Both the position numbers and the translations under genes were made by a program. The notes under the pieces are model-generated. The model was not told where the DNA came from. It saw nothing but the letters and a program-made list of their open reading frames with translations, and did no database searches. From Gammaproteobacteria bacterium (GTDB lineage Bacteria; Pseudomonadota; Gammaproteobacteria; Pseudomonadales; JADFDG01), in assembly GCA_018262975.1 (NCBI GenBank), contig JADFDG010000007.1, positions 1 through 64,000 on the forward strand: 64,000 nt of DNA, read 5' to 3'. Shown one piece after another: positions 1 through 9,418 of the stretch; position 1 is the stretch's first letter, and the number at the start of each line of letters is the position of its first letter.

Positions 1-992
<992 letters not shown>

Positions 993-1102
993 TCACCCGC
1001 CGGCATGCGCGACGGGCGATCCGTCCAGAGTCCGCCTTCAACCGTGACGTGTACATGCCAACCGCCGCACCGGGCGACGAATGGCCATGTGCACCCCCCA
1101 AC

Positions 1103-1128
1103 AAAAAGCCCGGCAAGTTGCCGGGCTT
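1103..1128 (-). terminator. Intrinsic terminator of the desaturase operon
   Basis: Read on the minus strand, a 9-bp GC-rich stem (AAGCCCGGC / GCCGGGCTT) with a 5-nt loop is followed by TTTTTG. It lies about 20 nt after the desaturase stop codon. Confidence 0.85.
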
Positions 1129-1147
1129 CTGTCTTGCCGCAGACGGC

Positions 1148-2029
1148 TCAGCCGCGCGCCATGGGTTCGCGCGGGCCCAGGTCGAACGGGCCCACCACCA
1201 CGCTGCCCGAATGCGCGCGGTGATACGCCTCGCGCGCCTTCCACGCCTTGCCGTAGCGGTAGAACGGGATGGTCGGGTACAGGTGATGCATCAGGTGGTA
1301 GTTCTGGTACATCAGCACCGGCGTCAGCCACCACTCCTGGCCCATGCGCATCAGCGAGGTGGTGTTGGGATCGGTGTCCTGGCGACCGGTGTGCGGGTAG
1401 TGCGGCAGCACCATGAACACCAGGCACATCAGGAAGAAGGCGATGTAGGTGGGCACCAGCCACAGCATCAGCATCAGGTACGGGTTCCAGGCGATCAGCG
1501 CGCCGAAAATCACGCCGGCCACCGCGAGTTCGCGCCAGATCTCCGACGTCTTCACGTTCGGCAGCAGCGACGGATCGCGCAGGAATTTCCACACGTAGAT
1601 GAACGGCCAGATGCCCCACAGCGGCATGGTCCACAGGCTGCTGGCCATCCAGTGGTCGGGGTCGCGTTCCTCGTTGGTGTAGCGGTGGTGCTGCATGTGC
1701 AGCAGGCGGAACAGCTTGCCCTTGCCGAACGGCACCGCCACGAAGGTGGCCGCGGCGAGGATGAAATCGTTCACCCCGGACTTGTTCGACGCGGCGCGGT
1801 GGATCGACTCGTGCGCCGGCGTGAACAGCGCGTAACCGGCGACACCGTTGGCCAGCATGGCCACCCACAGCGGCCAGGTATCGGTCAGCACCATCGCCCA
1901 GCTGGTGGCGATGGTGGCCAGGCCGCCCACCAGGATCAGCACGGTCGGCCACGCCAGCGGCGGCGACACGCGCAGGCGGGCCAGCTCGTCGAGGCCTTCA
2001 GTTGCCAGGGAGTTCTCGGTTGCAGTCAT
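1148..2029 (-). CDS. Membrane fatty acid desaturase family protein
   Basis: 293-residue di-iron membrane desaturase/hydroxylase-family protein, expected to oxidise an acyl chain or similar lipid in the inner membrane. The three histidine boxes are clear: HESIH near residue 73, HMQHH near 111 and HLMHH near 245, separated by hydrophobic segments. The start (MTATEN) is chosen because its ATG lies 2 nt after the stop of the upstream SDR gene, implying translational coupling; an upstream in-frame ATG would overlap that gene. It is the last gene of the minus-strand MpaB-like/SDR/desaturase set and is followed by a good terminator. The true substrate cannot be read from sequence. Confidence 0.88.
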   Translation of the reverse strand: MTATENSLATEGLDELARLRVSPPLAWPTVLILVGGLATIATSWAMVLTDTWPLWVAMLANGVAGYALFTPAHESIHRAASNKSGVNDFILAAATFVAVPFGKGKLFRLLHMQHHRYTNEERDPDHWMASSLWTMPLWGIWPFIYVWKFLRDPSLLPNVKTSEIWRELAVAGVIFGALIAWNPYLMLMLWLVPTYIAFFLMCLVFMVLPHYPHTGRQDTDPNTTSLMRMGQEWWLTPVLMYQNYHLMHHLYPTIPFYRYGKAWKAREAYHRAHSGSVVVGPFDLGPREPMARG

Positions 2030-2031
2030 GA

Positions 2032-2904
2032 TCAGTCCACCTTGTACAGCACGCGACCGACGCTGTTGAACGCCGCCGGCGTCAGGCACAGGCGGATCAC
2101 CGTGCGGAACAGCGTCTCCGGCATCACGCGGCGCGAGGCCAGCAGCATCATGGCGTCCGGGCCCACACTGTAGCGCAGGCGGCGGCTGGCGTCGTTGGCG
2201 GCGCGCAGGATCACCTTCGCCGCGTCTTCCGGGGTGGAGCCGCCCGGGCCGGTGCGGTCCATCACCGAGAACTGGTACTCGGAATACTCGTTGTAGGCAT
2301 CCACGCCGGTCTTGTTGGCGCGATCGGCGGAACGGCCGAAGAAGTTGGTGTTCACCGCGCCCGGCTCCACCAGCTTCACGCGGATGCCCAGCGGATCGAG
2401 TTCGTAGGTGAGGCCCTCGGTGAAACCTTCCACCGCGTGCTTGCTGGCGTTGTAGATGCTGTACAGCGGCAGCGGGATGCGGCCGACCATGCTCGACACG
2501 TTCACCACCGTGCCGGCGCCCTGCGCGCGGAACAGCGGCAGCGCGGCACGCGTCACTTCCATCAGGCCGAACACGTTGGTGTCGAACTGGCGGCGCACCT
2601 GCTCGGCATCCAGCGTCTCAAAGGCGCCCATCAGCGCGTAGCCGGCGTTGTTCACCACCACGTCGATGCGCCCGAAGCGCGCCTGCGTTTCCTTCAGGGC
2701 GCGGTCGATGGCCGCGGTGTCGGTCACGTCCAGCGCCGGGCAGATCACGTTCGGCAGGTCCTTGAGACCCTGGTGGTCAGCCGGATTGCGCATGGTGGCG
2801 GCCACGTTCCAGCCCTCGGCCTGGAACAGCTTCGCGGCGGCGAGGCCGATGCCGGAGGAACAGCCGGTGATGAACACGGTTTTTGCTGGCGACTTGCTGG
2901 ACAT
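2032..2904 (-). CDS. Classical short-chain dehydrogenase/reductase
   Basis: 290-residue Rossmann-fold NAD(P)-dependent oxidoreductase. The cofactor loop TGCSSGIG is at residues 13-20, NNAG lies mid-protein and the catalytic Tyr-Lys pair is in YNASK. ATG 2904 is preceded by AGGAG at 6 nt and is preferred over the in-frame ATG at 2934. It lies 40 nt after the MpaB-like gene and 2 nt before the desaturase, so the three probably form one transcript acting on a hydrophobic alcohol, ketone or aldehyde. The substrate is unknown. Confidence 0.88.
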   Translation of the reverse strand: MSSKSPAKTVFITGCSSGIGLAAAKLFQAEGWNVAATMRNPADHQGLKDLPNVICPALDVTDTAAIDRALKETQARFGRIDVVVNNAGYALMGAFETLDAEQVRRQFDTNVFGLMEVTRAALPLFRAQGAGTVVNVSSMVGRIPLPLYSIYNASKHAVEGFTEGLTYELDPLGIRVKLVEPGAVNTNFFGRSADRANKTGVDAYNEYSEYQFSVMDRTGPGGSTPEDAAKVILRAANDASRRLRYSVGPDAMMLLASRRVMPETLFRTVIRLCLTPAAFNSVGRVLYKVD

Positions 2905-2944
2905 GGCGAACTCCTGGAATCGGGTGGCAGGCAACAGGCTGCGT

Positions 2945-4213
2945 TCAGAGATGGGCCGGGTGGCTTTCGCCGGGCTTGATCACGCCGTGCTCGGCATCGC
3001 CGAACATGCTGGCCAGCATGGCCTTCTGCGCGATGCGGCCGCGGCGCACCTGCCGGTCGGACACCAGCGGCAGCACGCGCTGCGCCGAGTAGGAAGCAAA
3101 GCGCGGCAGCAGGGTCAGCACCGGGTACCAGGAGGTCACGTTGCCCGGCAGGCCCAGTTGCTGCAGCTTGTCGCTACCGAGGAAGTACTGGCTGACGCTC
3201 ATGTGCTTGTGGTACTCGAGCTTGCGGCGCAGTTCCTGGAAGCGCGGGAACTTGCGCTCCAGCGGCTCGCGCGACAGCGCGTAACCGAGTTCACGCGTGG
3301 TCCAGTCGGCGCGGCTCTGCGTCATCATGGTGTGCTGCAGCAGCACCATCGCCTCGGTCTCGCGCAGGCGGATCCACTTCTCGTCCACGCCCATCAGCCA
3401 GCAGGCGTAGCTCCACAGCTGCATCACACCGCGCGATTCGCGCTGCGTCACCGGAATGCCCATCTTGCGCAGGCCGCCGAGCATCACCACGCTGAAGCCG
3501 AGGTAGGTGGCGGCCATGTCGATCTGGTTGAGCGGCAGGCCCCATTGCGCGTAGTCCCAGTCGTCGCGGCGCAGCAGCGTGCGACGCACCAGGCCGTGCA
3601 CCATGCGCACGTGCATGGTGGTGCGGAAGCCGGCGTTGAAGCGGCGCAGGCCGTCCGGTTCGGTGCAATCCATCCACCACTTGCCGGTCTCCGCCACGCG
3701 TTGCGCGGTGCCCTTGTTCAGCGCGCCGGTCATCACCAGCGCCTGGTTGAAACCGGACAGCAGGTAGCCGCCCATCAGCGCGAGGTCGCGCAGCACGTAG
3801 GCCGCGGTCGGGCCGATGCGGTGCACGAACGCCACGCCATCGGCGATGGCGTCGAAATCCACCCAGTCCGGCGTCTTTTCAACGGTGCGGAAGAACGCCT
3901 TCAGCGGCTCCGGCGCCTCGGGAATGGTATGCACGCCCTGCGCCAGCGCCTGCTCGAACAGCGCGCGCGCCTGGCGCGGGCCGTACTCGTACATCCATTC
4001 GATCAGCGCATCCGCCGCAGGGTCGCCGTCGTGCAGCGCGTCACACACGGCGTCGAACTCGGCACGGCTGGGCGCCAGGTCACGGCCGAGAATGGCGCGC
4101 AGCCAGCGCGGCGTCGGCTGCTGGGTCTTGTCGAACGGGCGGGCGCGGGCCGGCACGGTGCGCGCGGCGGGGCTGGGCGTCGGGGCGCGCTGGGCGCTGG
4201 CTCGGGATGACAT
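2945..4213 (-). CDS. MpaB/Lcp-like oxygenase (DUF2236 family)
   Basis: 422-residue protein of the DUF2236 family, which includes latex-clearing protein and fungal MpaB, b-type haem oxygenases that cleave isoprenoid chains. Family-like stretches are seen at TTMHVRMVHGLVRR, RRDDWDYAQWG and HTMMTQSRADW. The first ~45 residues are Ala/Pro/Arg-rich low-complexity sequence without a clear signal peptide. The start (MSSRAS) has a GGAG upstream. It is probably the first gene of a three-gene unit with an SDR and a desaturase, divergent from a TetR gene. Oxidative attack on an isoprenoid or other lipid is inference from the family. Confidence 0.75.
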   Translation of the reverse strand: MSSRASAQRAPTPSPAARTVPARARPFDKTQQPTPRWLRAILGRDLAPSRAEFDAVCDALHDGDPAADALIEWMYEYGPRQARALFEQALAQGVHTIPEAPEPLKAFFRTVEKTPDWVDFDAIADGVAFVHRIGPTAAYVLRDLALMGGYLLSGFNQALVMTGALNKGTAQRVAETGKWWMDCTEPDGLRRFNAGFRTTMHVRMVHGLVRRTLLRRDDWDYAQWGLPLNQIDMAATYLGFSVVMLGGLRKMGIPVTQRESRGVMQLWSYACWLMGVDEKWIRLRETEAMVLLQHTMMTQSRADWTTRELGYALSREPLERKFPRFQELRRKLEYHKHMSVSQYFLGSDKLQQLGLPGNVTSWYPVLTLLPRFASYSAQRVLPLVSDRQVRRGRIAQKAMLASMFGDAEHGVIKPGESHPAHL

Positions 4214-4283
4214 GGCGGTCGCTCCACCTGGGATCGTCGGAGAATGGGCATCGGTTGGCCCGCCACGTCCCTGGGCGGCCCTG

Positions 4284-4305
4284 CGACCAAGCACCTGCTT
4301 GGTCG
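4284..4305. promoter_or_regulatory. 22-bp palindrome, probable TetR operator
   Basis: GACCAAGCA and TGCTTGGTC form a perfect inverted repeat around a 2-nt centre, extended by one more C/G pair. It lies between the divergent MpaB-like gene and the TetR gene at 4392, the usual place and form for a TetR-family operator. Confidence 0.7.
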
Positions 4306-4321
4306 ACGCGGACCCTAACGT

Positions 4322-4349
4322 CAGTATTTACTGGCATTCAACTGGCATT
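4322..4349. promoter_or_regulatory. Second dyad and direct repeat in the same divergent promoter
   Basis: CAGTA-TT-TACTG (4322-4333) is a short dyad, and ACTGGCATT occurs twice (4330-4338 and 4341-4349), 11 bp apart, one helical turn. Both sit just before the TetR coding start and could be a secondary regulator site or overlap the promoter. Confidence 0.4.
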
Positions 4350-4391
4350 TGACCGAATATGCGGATTCCCTTGGTCCGCCCCGGTCCCGCC

Positions 4392-5006
4392 ATGCGCAAG
4401 CAACCCCGCCAGCAACGCTCCCAGGCCCTGGTGAAGAGCCTGCTGGAAGCCACCGGCCGGGTGATCGTCGCCCGCGGCATCGAGCTCACCACCACCAACC
4501 ACATCGCCGAGGAAGCCGGCGTCGACATCGCCTCCCTCTACCAGTACTTCGCCAACAAGGAGGACCTGGTCGAGGAACTGCTGCGCAGCCTGGCCGATGA
4601 CGTGGTGGTGGCCGCGGCGCGCTACTTCGATGCCATCGGCCTCTACAAGGCCACGCCCGCCGAGCTCATCCGCGGTGCGCTGTCGCTGGGGCTGAACCTG
4701 GCGCGCGCCAACCCGGTGGTGCTGGAGCTGGCCCGCCATCCGCGTTACCTGATCGCCAGCCGCGGCATGGCCACGCTCGAGCACCAGATGCAGCACATGG
4801 CCACCGTCTACTTCCGCCACCACTTCCGCAGCTACCCGATCGAGAACCTGCACACGCGGCTGTATATCGTCAGCATCAGCGCGTTCACGGTGATTGCCCG
4901 GCACCTGTCGGAGGAAACGCCGCTGGTGAAGGACGAGGAACTGATCGAGGCGATGGTGCAGATGTTCGCGCCGTACTTCGAGCAGGGCGGGGCGGCGGCC
5001 AAATGA
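4392..5006 (+). CDS. TetR/AcrR-family transcriptional regulator
   Basis: 204-residue one-component repressor-type protein. The N-terminal helix-turn-helix spans roughly residues 8-55 (RQQRSQALVKSLLEAT ... IAEEAGVDIASLYQYFANK), followed by an all-helical ligand-binding domain. ATG 4392 (MRKQPRQQ) fits the family start; an in-frame ATG at 4359 is possible and neither has a strong ribosome site. It is divergent from the MpaB-like/SDR/desaturase unit with a palindrome in the gap, so it probably controls that unit and itself in response to a hydrophobic ligand. Confidence 0.9.
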   Translation: MRKQPRQQRSQALVKSLLEATGRVIVARGIELTTTNHIAEEAGVDIASLYQYFANKEDLVEELLRSLADDVVVAAARYFDAIGLYKATPAELIRGALSLGLNLARANPVVLELARHPRYLIASRGMATLEHQMQHMATVYFRHHFRSYPIENLHTRLYIVSISAFTVIARHLSEETPLVKDEELIEAMVQMFAPYFEQGGAAAK

Positions 5007-5007
5007 A

Positions 5008-5032
5008 AAGGCCCGGCGGGTGCCGGGCCTTT
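5008..5032 (+). terminator. Intrinsic terminator after the TetR gene
   Basis: A 10-bp stem (AAGGCCCGGC / GCCGGGCCTT) with loop GGGT is followed by a short T-run directly after the TetR stop. The A-run before the stem could make it work in both directions. Confidence 0.8.
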
Positions 5033-5046
5033 ACAGGGGTCGCAGG

Positions 5047-5071
5047 TCGGGGGCATGGCCCCCTCGCCACA
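5047..5071. repeat. Palindromic intergenic repeat, single half-unit
   Basis: One right-hand half-unit (mini-hairpin GGGGGCATGGCCCCC plus outer CTCGCCACA) in the convergent gap between the TetR gene and DUF1820. The opposing half is absent. Confidence 0.85.
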
Positions 5072-5084
5072 GGTAGAGAGATGG

Positions 5085-5435
5085 TCAGGGCTTCGGCCGG
5101 TTGCGGTCGCCCGGCGGCGGGAAGCTCACCGGGAACGGCGACACGTTGCCCATGCCGCCGCGCGGCTCGCTGATCTTCGCCACGCCGCCCTTCTCGACCT
5201 GGTCGATGCGGATGATGCTGTGCATGGGCACGAAGCTGCACACGACGTCCTGGAACTCGCCGCGCAGTTTCTCCTCGGCGGGATCGACCACCACCGACGA
5301 CTTGCCGCCGAACACGAAGTGCTCGATCTCCACGAAACCGTAGATGTCGCTCTGGTAGATGTTCTTGACGTACACCTCGTACACCTGGCCCTGGTTGAGG
5401 AAGGTGACGCGGTAGAGATATTCGGGTTCGCGCAT
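5085..5435 (-). CDS. DUF1820 family protein
   Basis: 116-residue protein (MREPEYLYRVTF...) matching the small conserved gammaproteobacterial DUF1820 family of unknown function. It has no signal peptide or membrane segment and is probably cytoplasmic. The middle carries acidic and hydrophobic beta-like stretches (YGFVEIEHFVFGGKSSVVVD); the tail is Pro/Gly-rich. The start at 5435 is chosen because it gives the conserved MREP opening and has GGAG upstream; longer in-frame starts have none. It is transcribed alone, convergent with the TetR gene. Confidence 0.8.
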   Translation of the reverse strand: MREPEYLYRVTFLNQGQVYEVYVKNIYQSDIYGFVEIEHFVFGGKSSVVVDPAEEKLRGEFQDVVCSFVPMHSIIRIDQVEKGGVAKISEPRGGMGNVSPFPVSFPPPGDRNRPKP

Positions 5436-5632
5436 GCTGGGTGACTCCGTAACGCACCGGCGGCCCGCAAGCAGGGGGCGGCCGGAAAAGGGCGCAAAGG
5501 GTACCACAAGGGCGCCCCGGCCGCCGCCGCCGGGCGGCCCGCCCGCTGACCGGCAGGCCGCCACGCCCATGGCTACCGGGGGCCGCCCCTATGGGCTAGA
5601 TTGATGGCCACGACCACCACCGGGAACCCGCC

Positions 5633-6217
5633 ATGGGCTTTGCCATTTTTGCCATCGTTGTCCTCGTGCTGCCGATCCTGTTCGGCATCGGCATCTACAA
5701 CAAGCTCGTCACGCTGAAGAACCGCTTCAAGAACGCCTGGGCGCAGATCGACGTGCAGTTGCAGCGCCGCCACGACCTGATCCCCAACCTGGTGGAGACG
5801 GCCAAGGCCTACATGGCGCACGAGAAGGACACTCTGGAGCGGGTGATCCAGGCGCGCAACCAGGCCGTGGCCGCCCAGAAGTCGGTCAACGCAGCCCCCG
5901 GCGAAGGCGTGGCCCAATTGGCGAAGGCCGAGGGCGCCCTCAACGGCGCGCTGGCCAACTTCTTCGCACTCTCCGAGAGCTACCCCGACCTCAAGGCCAA
6001 CCAGACCATGGCCTCGCTGATGGAGGAACTGACCTCAACCGAGAACAAGGTCGGCTTTGCGCGCCAGGCGTACAACGACGCCGCGATGAACTACAACACC
6101 TACCGCGAACAGTTCCCCAACAACGTCGTCGCCGGCATGTTCACCTTCAAGGAAGCCGAGTTGTACGAAGTGGAGGAGCCGGCCGCACGCCAGGCGGTGA
6201 AGGTCTCCTTCCAGTGA
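5633..6217 (+). CDS. lemA: LemA family membrane protein
   Basis: 194-residue protein with one N-terminal membrane helix (residues 3-22) followed by a long helical domain outside the membrane; LNRFKNAWAQIDVQLQRRHD-like sequence and DLIPNLVETAKAYM are hallmarks of LemA proteins. The biochemical function is unsettled, but the gene is typically paired with an M48/HtpX-type membrane protease, as here 29 nt downstream, suggesting a shared role in envelope quality control. Confidence 0.93.
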   Translation: MGFAIFAIVVLVLPILFGIGIYNKLVTLKNRFKNAWAQIDVQLQRRHDLIPNLVETAKAYMAHEKDTLERVIQARNQAVAAQKSVNAAPGEGVAQLAKAEGALNGALANFFALSESYPDLKANQTMASLMEELTSTENKVGFARQAYNDAAMNYNTYREQFPNNVVAGMFTFKEAELYEVEEPAARQAVKVSFQ

Positions 6218-6246
6218 TGCGCTGATCGCCACCGGCAGTACCCGTC

Positions 6247-8211
6247 ATGGCGATGGACTTCTTCCAGCACCAGGCGCAGGCCCGCCAGCGCACGGGCCTG
6301 CTGCTGTTCTATTTCTTCCTCGCGGTGTTCCTCACCGTGGTGGCGGTCAACGCAGCCTTCTTCGTGATCTCCGCCTTCACCCTGCAGCCGGGTCTCACCC
6401 TCGGTGGCTGGCTGGTGCAACCCTGGTGGGCATGGATCTCCCTGGGCACCCTCGGCGTGATCGGCATCGGCTCGCTCACCCGCTACCTGGCGCTGGCCGA
6501 GGGCGGCCACGTGATCGCCGACGCGGTGCGCGCGCGCCGCATCGACCCCGACACCACCGACGCGCGCGAGCGGGTGCTGCTCAACGTGGTGGAAGAAATG
6601 GCGATCGCCTCCGGCACGCCGGTGCCCACCACCTATGTCATGGAGGACGAACCGGGCATCAACGCCTTCGTGGCCGGTTTCGAGCCCACCCAGGCGGTGC
6701 TGGTGGTCACCCGCGGCGCCCTCGACGCCTTCAGCCGCGACGAACTGCAGGGCGTGGTCGGCCACGAGTTCAGCCACATCCTCAACGGCGACATGCGCAT
6801 GAACGTGCAGCTGTACGCCATCCTCGCCGGCATCCTGCTGATCGGGCGCATCGGCGAGTTCCTGCTGCGCAGCGCCCGCGGCGGCCGCAGTCGTGGCAAG
6901 GGCGCGGCGATCCCGGTGCTGGTGGGGCTGCTGCTGATGGTGGTGGGCTACGTGGGACTGTTCTTCGGCCGGCTGATCAAGGCCGCCATCTCGCGCCAGC
7001 GCGAGTTGCTGGCCGACGCCTCCAGCGTGCAGTTCACCCGCAACCCGCAAGGCCTCGCCGAGGCGCTGCTGAAGATCCGCAACGCCAGCCACAGTTCGCT
7101 GTTGCTGAATGCGCAGGCCGAGGACATGAGCCACATGTGCATCGCCCTGCCGGTGCACATGCGCCTGTCGGCGCTGCTGGCCACGCACCCGCCACTGGAC
7201 GAACGCATTGCGGCGATCGATCCGACCATGCTTGCGCGCGACCGCGCGCGGCAGCATGCCGCGCAGGTACAGGCGGGCACCACCACGACAACCGCAGGTA
7301 TCGGCGGCAACCCGGCGGTGTCGGCACTGGCCGGGACCAACCGGGCCGCCACACCGCCAACCGGGGCACCAACATCGACACCTGCCGGACCATCTTCCGT
7401 ACCGCAGGCACTCGCCGCCAGCGTCGGCCAGCCTACGCCCGAACACCTCGCCTGGGCCGCGCGCCTGCGCGACAGCATTCCGGAGAACATCCGCGACATG
7501 CTGCGCACGCCTGGCGGCGCGCGCGTGGCCATGTACGGCATCCTGCTGGCCGGCACCCACAGCCAGCACGACGCGGCCGCCGTCCAGATCGTGGCCACGG
7601 GCGACAGCGACAGCGCCGCCGCGCGCCTGCGCGCGACGCTGCCGGAGTTGCGACGGGTGGGCACGCGCCTGCGCCTGCCCTGCCATGACCTGGCACTGCC
7701 GGTGCTGCGCAGCATGTCCGAGGACCAGAAGAAGGATTTCCTCGACGTGCTCGACCAGCTGGTGCGGCTCGACGGCCGCATCACCCTGCGCGAATACCTG
7801 TCCACCTCGCTGCTGCGCAAGCACCTGTCGCCGCGCGCCGGTGCGCGCGACAGCGTGCGCCACCGCACCTATGCCAGCGTGTACGGGGAACTGAACGTGG
7901 TGGTATCGCTGCTCAGCCGTGCCGCCGGGCTCGCCGACGAGGACTGCGCGCGCCTGCACGCGCAGGTGATGCGCGGCTTCGGCGTCGGCACGCCACAGTT
8001 GCTGGCCACCGACGTGCTGACCGCCGTGCAGCTGCACCAGGCCCTGGAGCAACTGGCAGCGCTGTCACCGCTGCTGAAGAAGCCGCTGATGGATGCCTGC
8101 ATCGATTGCGTCAGCCATGACAACAAGCTGCAGGTCGCGGAGATCGAACTGGTTCGCGCCATCGGCGAGGCGCTGGACTGCCCGGTCCCTCCCTGGGCCG
8201 GCACCGCCTGA
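6247..8211 (+). CDS. M48-family membrane zinc metalloprotease with C-terminal TerB-like region
   Basis: 654-residue HtpX-like protease. Zinc site: HEFSH (His173, Glu174, His177) and the Glu in RELLAD (Glu253). Membrane helices lie near residues 17-45, 57-80 and around 190-245. Residues ~340-385 are a Thr/Ala/Pro-rich linker. The last ~250 residues are unusual for a plain HtpX: two helical segments ([14 protein letters not shown] and [26 protein letters not shown], 20 residues of which show the D/E spacing of TerB-like metal-binding domains). It follows lemA by 29 nt, a typical operon. Presumed to degrade damaged membrane proteins. Confidence 0.9.
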   Translation: MAMDFFQHQAQARQRTGLLLFYFFLAVFLTVVAVNAAFFVISAFTLQPGLTLGGWLVQPWWAWISLGTLGVIGIGSLTRYLALAEGGHVIADAVRARRIDPDTTDARERVLLNVVEEMAIASGTPVPTTYVMEDEPGINAFVAGFEPTQAVLVVTRGALDAFSRDELQGVVGHEFSHILNGDMRMNVQLYAILAGILLIGRIGEFLLRSARGGRSRGKGAAIPVLVGLLLMVVGYVGLFFGRLIKAAISRQRELLADASSVQFTRNPQGLAEALLKIRNASHSSLLLNAQAEDMSHMCIALPVHMRLSALLATHPPLDERIAAIDPTMLARDRARQHAAQVQAGTTTTTAGIGGNPAVSALAGTNRAATPPTGAPTSTPAGPSSVPQALAASVGQPTPEHLAWAARLRDSIPENIRDMLRTPGGARVAMYGILLAGTHSQHDAAAVQIVATGDSDSAAARLRATLPELRRVGTRLRLPCHDLALPVLRSMSEDQKKDFLDVLDQLVRLDGRITLREYLSTSLLRKHLSPRAGARDSVRHRTYASVYGELNVVVSLLSRAAGLADEDCARLHAQVMRGFGVGTPQLLATDVLTAVQLHQALEQLAALSPLLKKPLMDACIDCVSHDNKLQVAEIELVRAIGEALDCPVPPWAGTA

Positions 8212-8240
8212 CGGCGGTGGCCGCGCCTGCGGAGCCGCCC

Positions 8241-8246
8241 TATACT
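8241..8246 (+). promoter_or_regulatory. Candidate -10 box of the cold-shock gene
   Basis: TATACT about 45 nt before the cold-shock start codon, in the gap after the M48 gene. No good -35 at 17 bp, so this is only a -10 call. Confidence 0.45.
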
Positions 8247-8291
8247 GCGCGCCCCGCGGCCAGTCCGGCCGAAGCACAGGAAGACCGTTAC

Positions 8292-8504
8292 ATGTCCGAT
8301 CGCGAGCACGGCACCGTCAAGTGGTTCAACGAGAGCAAGGGTTACGGATTCATCAGCCGCGGTGACGGCTCCGACGTGTTCGTGCATTTCCGCGCCATCC
8401 GCGGCAACGGCTTCCGCACCCTGGCCGACGGCCAGAAAGTCGAGTTCGCCGTGACCCAGGGCCAGAAGGGCCCGCAGGCCGAAGACGTCATCGCCGTCGA
8501 CTGA
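8292..8504 (+). CDS. Cold-shock domain protein (CspA family)
   Basis: 70-residue single cold-shock domain that binds single-stranded RNA/DNA. The RNP1-like KGYGFI and RNP2-like VFVHF motifs are intact, and the whole protein is one beta-barrel of usual CspA length. ATG 8292 is preceded by AGGAAG. Its C-terminal half ([25 protein letters not shown]) is nearly the same as the cold-shock domain fused to the membrane protein at 11950-12567, so the two are close paralogues. Confidence 0.95.
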   Translation: MSDREHGTVKWFNESKGYGFISRGDGSDVFVHFRAIRGNGFRTLADGQKVEFAVTQGQKGPQAEDVIAVD

Positions 8505-8519
8505 CCGCACGCAGCCCCC

Positions 8520-8587
8520 TGTAGCGAGGGGGCCATGCCCCCGACGCTCTTGCTGTAGAAAATCGGGGGCATGGCCCCCTCGCTACA
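8520..8587. repeat. Palindromic intergenic repeat, full inverted pair
   Basis: Two 25-bp half-units (8520-8544 and 8563-8587) in perfect inverted orientation around an 18-nt spacer, in the convergent gap between the cold-shock gene and the FabR-like gene. Subtype with TAGCGAG outer arms. The TAG at 8585-8583 on the minus strand is the stop codon of the FabR-like gene. Confidence 0.95.
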
Positions 8588-9212
8588 AGCTCTTGTTGCT
8601 GGCCAGGGCGCGACCGCCCAGGAAGATCAGCGTCAGCTTGCGCACCAGCCGCTCGGCGGCGATCTCGCGGTCGGTGCGGCTCATGTCCAGCGCACCGGCA
8701 CCGAAATCAAACAACACCAGCGTGGCCGTCTCGGCCACCAGGCGCGTGTCGATCGGCAGGCGCTTCTGCTCCACCACCACCCGCTCGATGTCCTCGGCCA
8801 GCTCGTCGACGATGAAGCGCAGTTCGCGCTGGATCGTGCGGCGGAACTCCTCGTTGGTACCGAACCGCTCGCGTACGATCAGTCGCAACAGGCCGGCGTT
8901 CACGTCCAGGTAATTGATGAAGCGCAGCACCGACTGGCGGATCGCGAAATTGTTGTCCTCGGCGATCATTTCGCGGCGGCCCTGGCGCATCAGTTGCCGC
9001 AAGGTCAGGCAGGCTTCGTCGATCAGCACCACGCCGAGCGCGTTGGTGTCGCTGAAGTGGCTGTAGAAGGACGTCGGGGCGATACCCGCCTGCTTGGCGA
9101 CTTCGCGCAGGCTGAGGCCATCGAGTGTCTGGCCGGCGCCGATCATGGCCAGCGCCGCCTCGATCAGACGGCGGCGGGTCTGTTCCTTCTGCTGGGCGCG
9201 GGTCAGGCGCAT
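8583..9212 (-). CDS. TetR-family regulator resembling FabR/DesT
   Basis: 209-residue TetR-type protein whose DNA-binding region (RAQQKEQTRRRLIEAA, LSLREVAKQAGIAPTSFYSH) closely resembles E. coli FabR, which represses unsaturated fatty acid synthesis and senses acyl-ACP/CoA composition. ATG 9212 is chosen because GGAGG stands 8 nt upstream; starts at 9218 or 9296 are possible. The last codons run into a palindromic repeat that supplies the TAG stop. Divergent from the fatty acyl-CoA reductase gene, with two FabR-like dyads in the gap, so control of fatty alcohol synthesis by acyl pool state is likely. Confidence 0.85.
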   Translation of the reverse strand: MRLTRAQQKEQTRRRLIEAALAMIGAGQTLDGLSLREVAKQAGIAPTSFYSHFSDTNALGVVLIDEACLTLRQLMRQGRREMIAEDNNFAIRQSVLRFINYLDVNAGLLRLIVRERFGTNEEFRRTIQRELRFIVDELAEDIERVVVEQKRLPIDTRLVAETATLVLFDFGAGALDMSRTDREIAAERLVRKLTLIFLGGRALASNKSL

Positions 9213-9310
9213 GGGCATAGCCTCCGGCGATCCGTTTAGCCGCACAAGTGTAAGAGACAATTCCGACGAGCCGACGGCATAGAACCGGCCAGTCATCGAA
9301 TAACGGTGCT

Positions 9311-9323
9311 ATACAACGTGTAT
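9311..9323. promoter_or_regulatory. Dyad ATACA-ACG-TGTAT, FabR/DesT-type operator candidate
   Basis: Short inverted repeat in the divergent region between the FabR-like regulator and the acyl-CoA reductase. Its RTACA..TGTAY half-sites match those of the second dyad 46 bp on. Confidence 0.5.
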
Positions 9324-9361
9324 CGGCTTGCCTGGCGGCGGCCCGGCGCCGAAAATTCACC

Positions 9362-9373
9362 GTACACATGTAC
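9362..9373. promoter_or_regulatory. Dyad GTACACATGTAC, FabR/DesT-type operator candidate
   Basis: GTACA-CA-TGTAC resembles the GTACAC core of the E. coli FabR site upstream of fabA/fabB. It lies 45 nt before the reductase start codon, where a bound repressor would block transcription. Confidence 0.55.
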
Positions 9374-9418
9374 CACAAACGGACCCGGCGCCCGCGCCCG
9401 TACACGGAGGATCCTGCC

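Noticed and set aside
6100-8052. 650-residue open frame on the minus strand
   Set aside because: Antisense to the M48 protease and low in recognisable sequence.
8520-8587. Palindromic repeats as ordinary intrinsic terminators
   Set aside because: The stems are strong but there is no T-run on either strand; they may still affect termination or mRNA stability, but the standard model does not fit.
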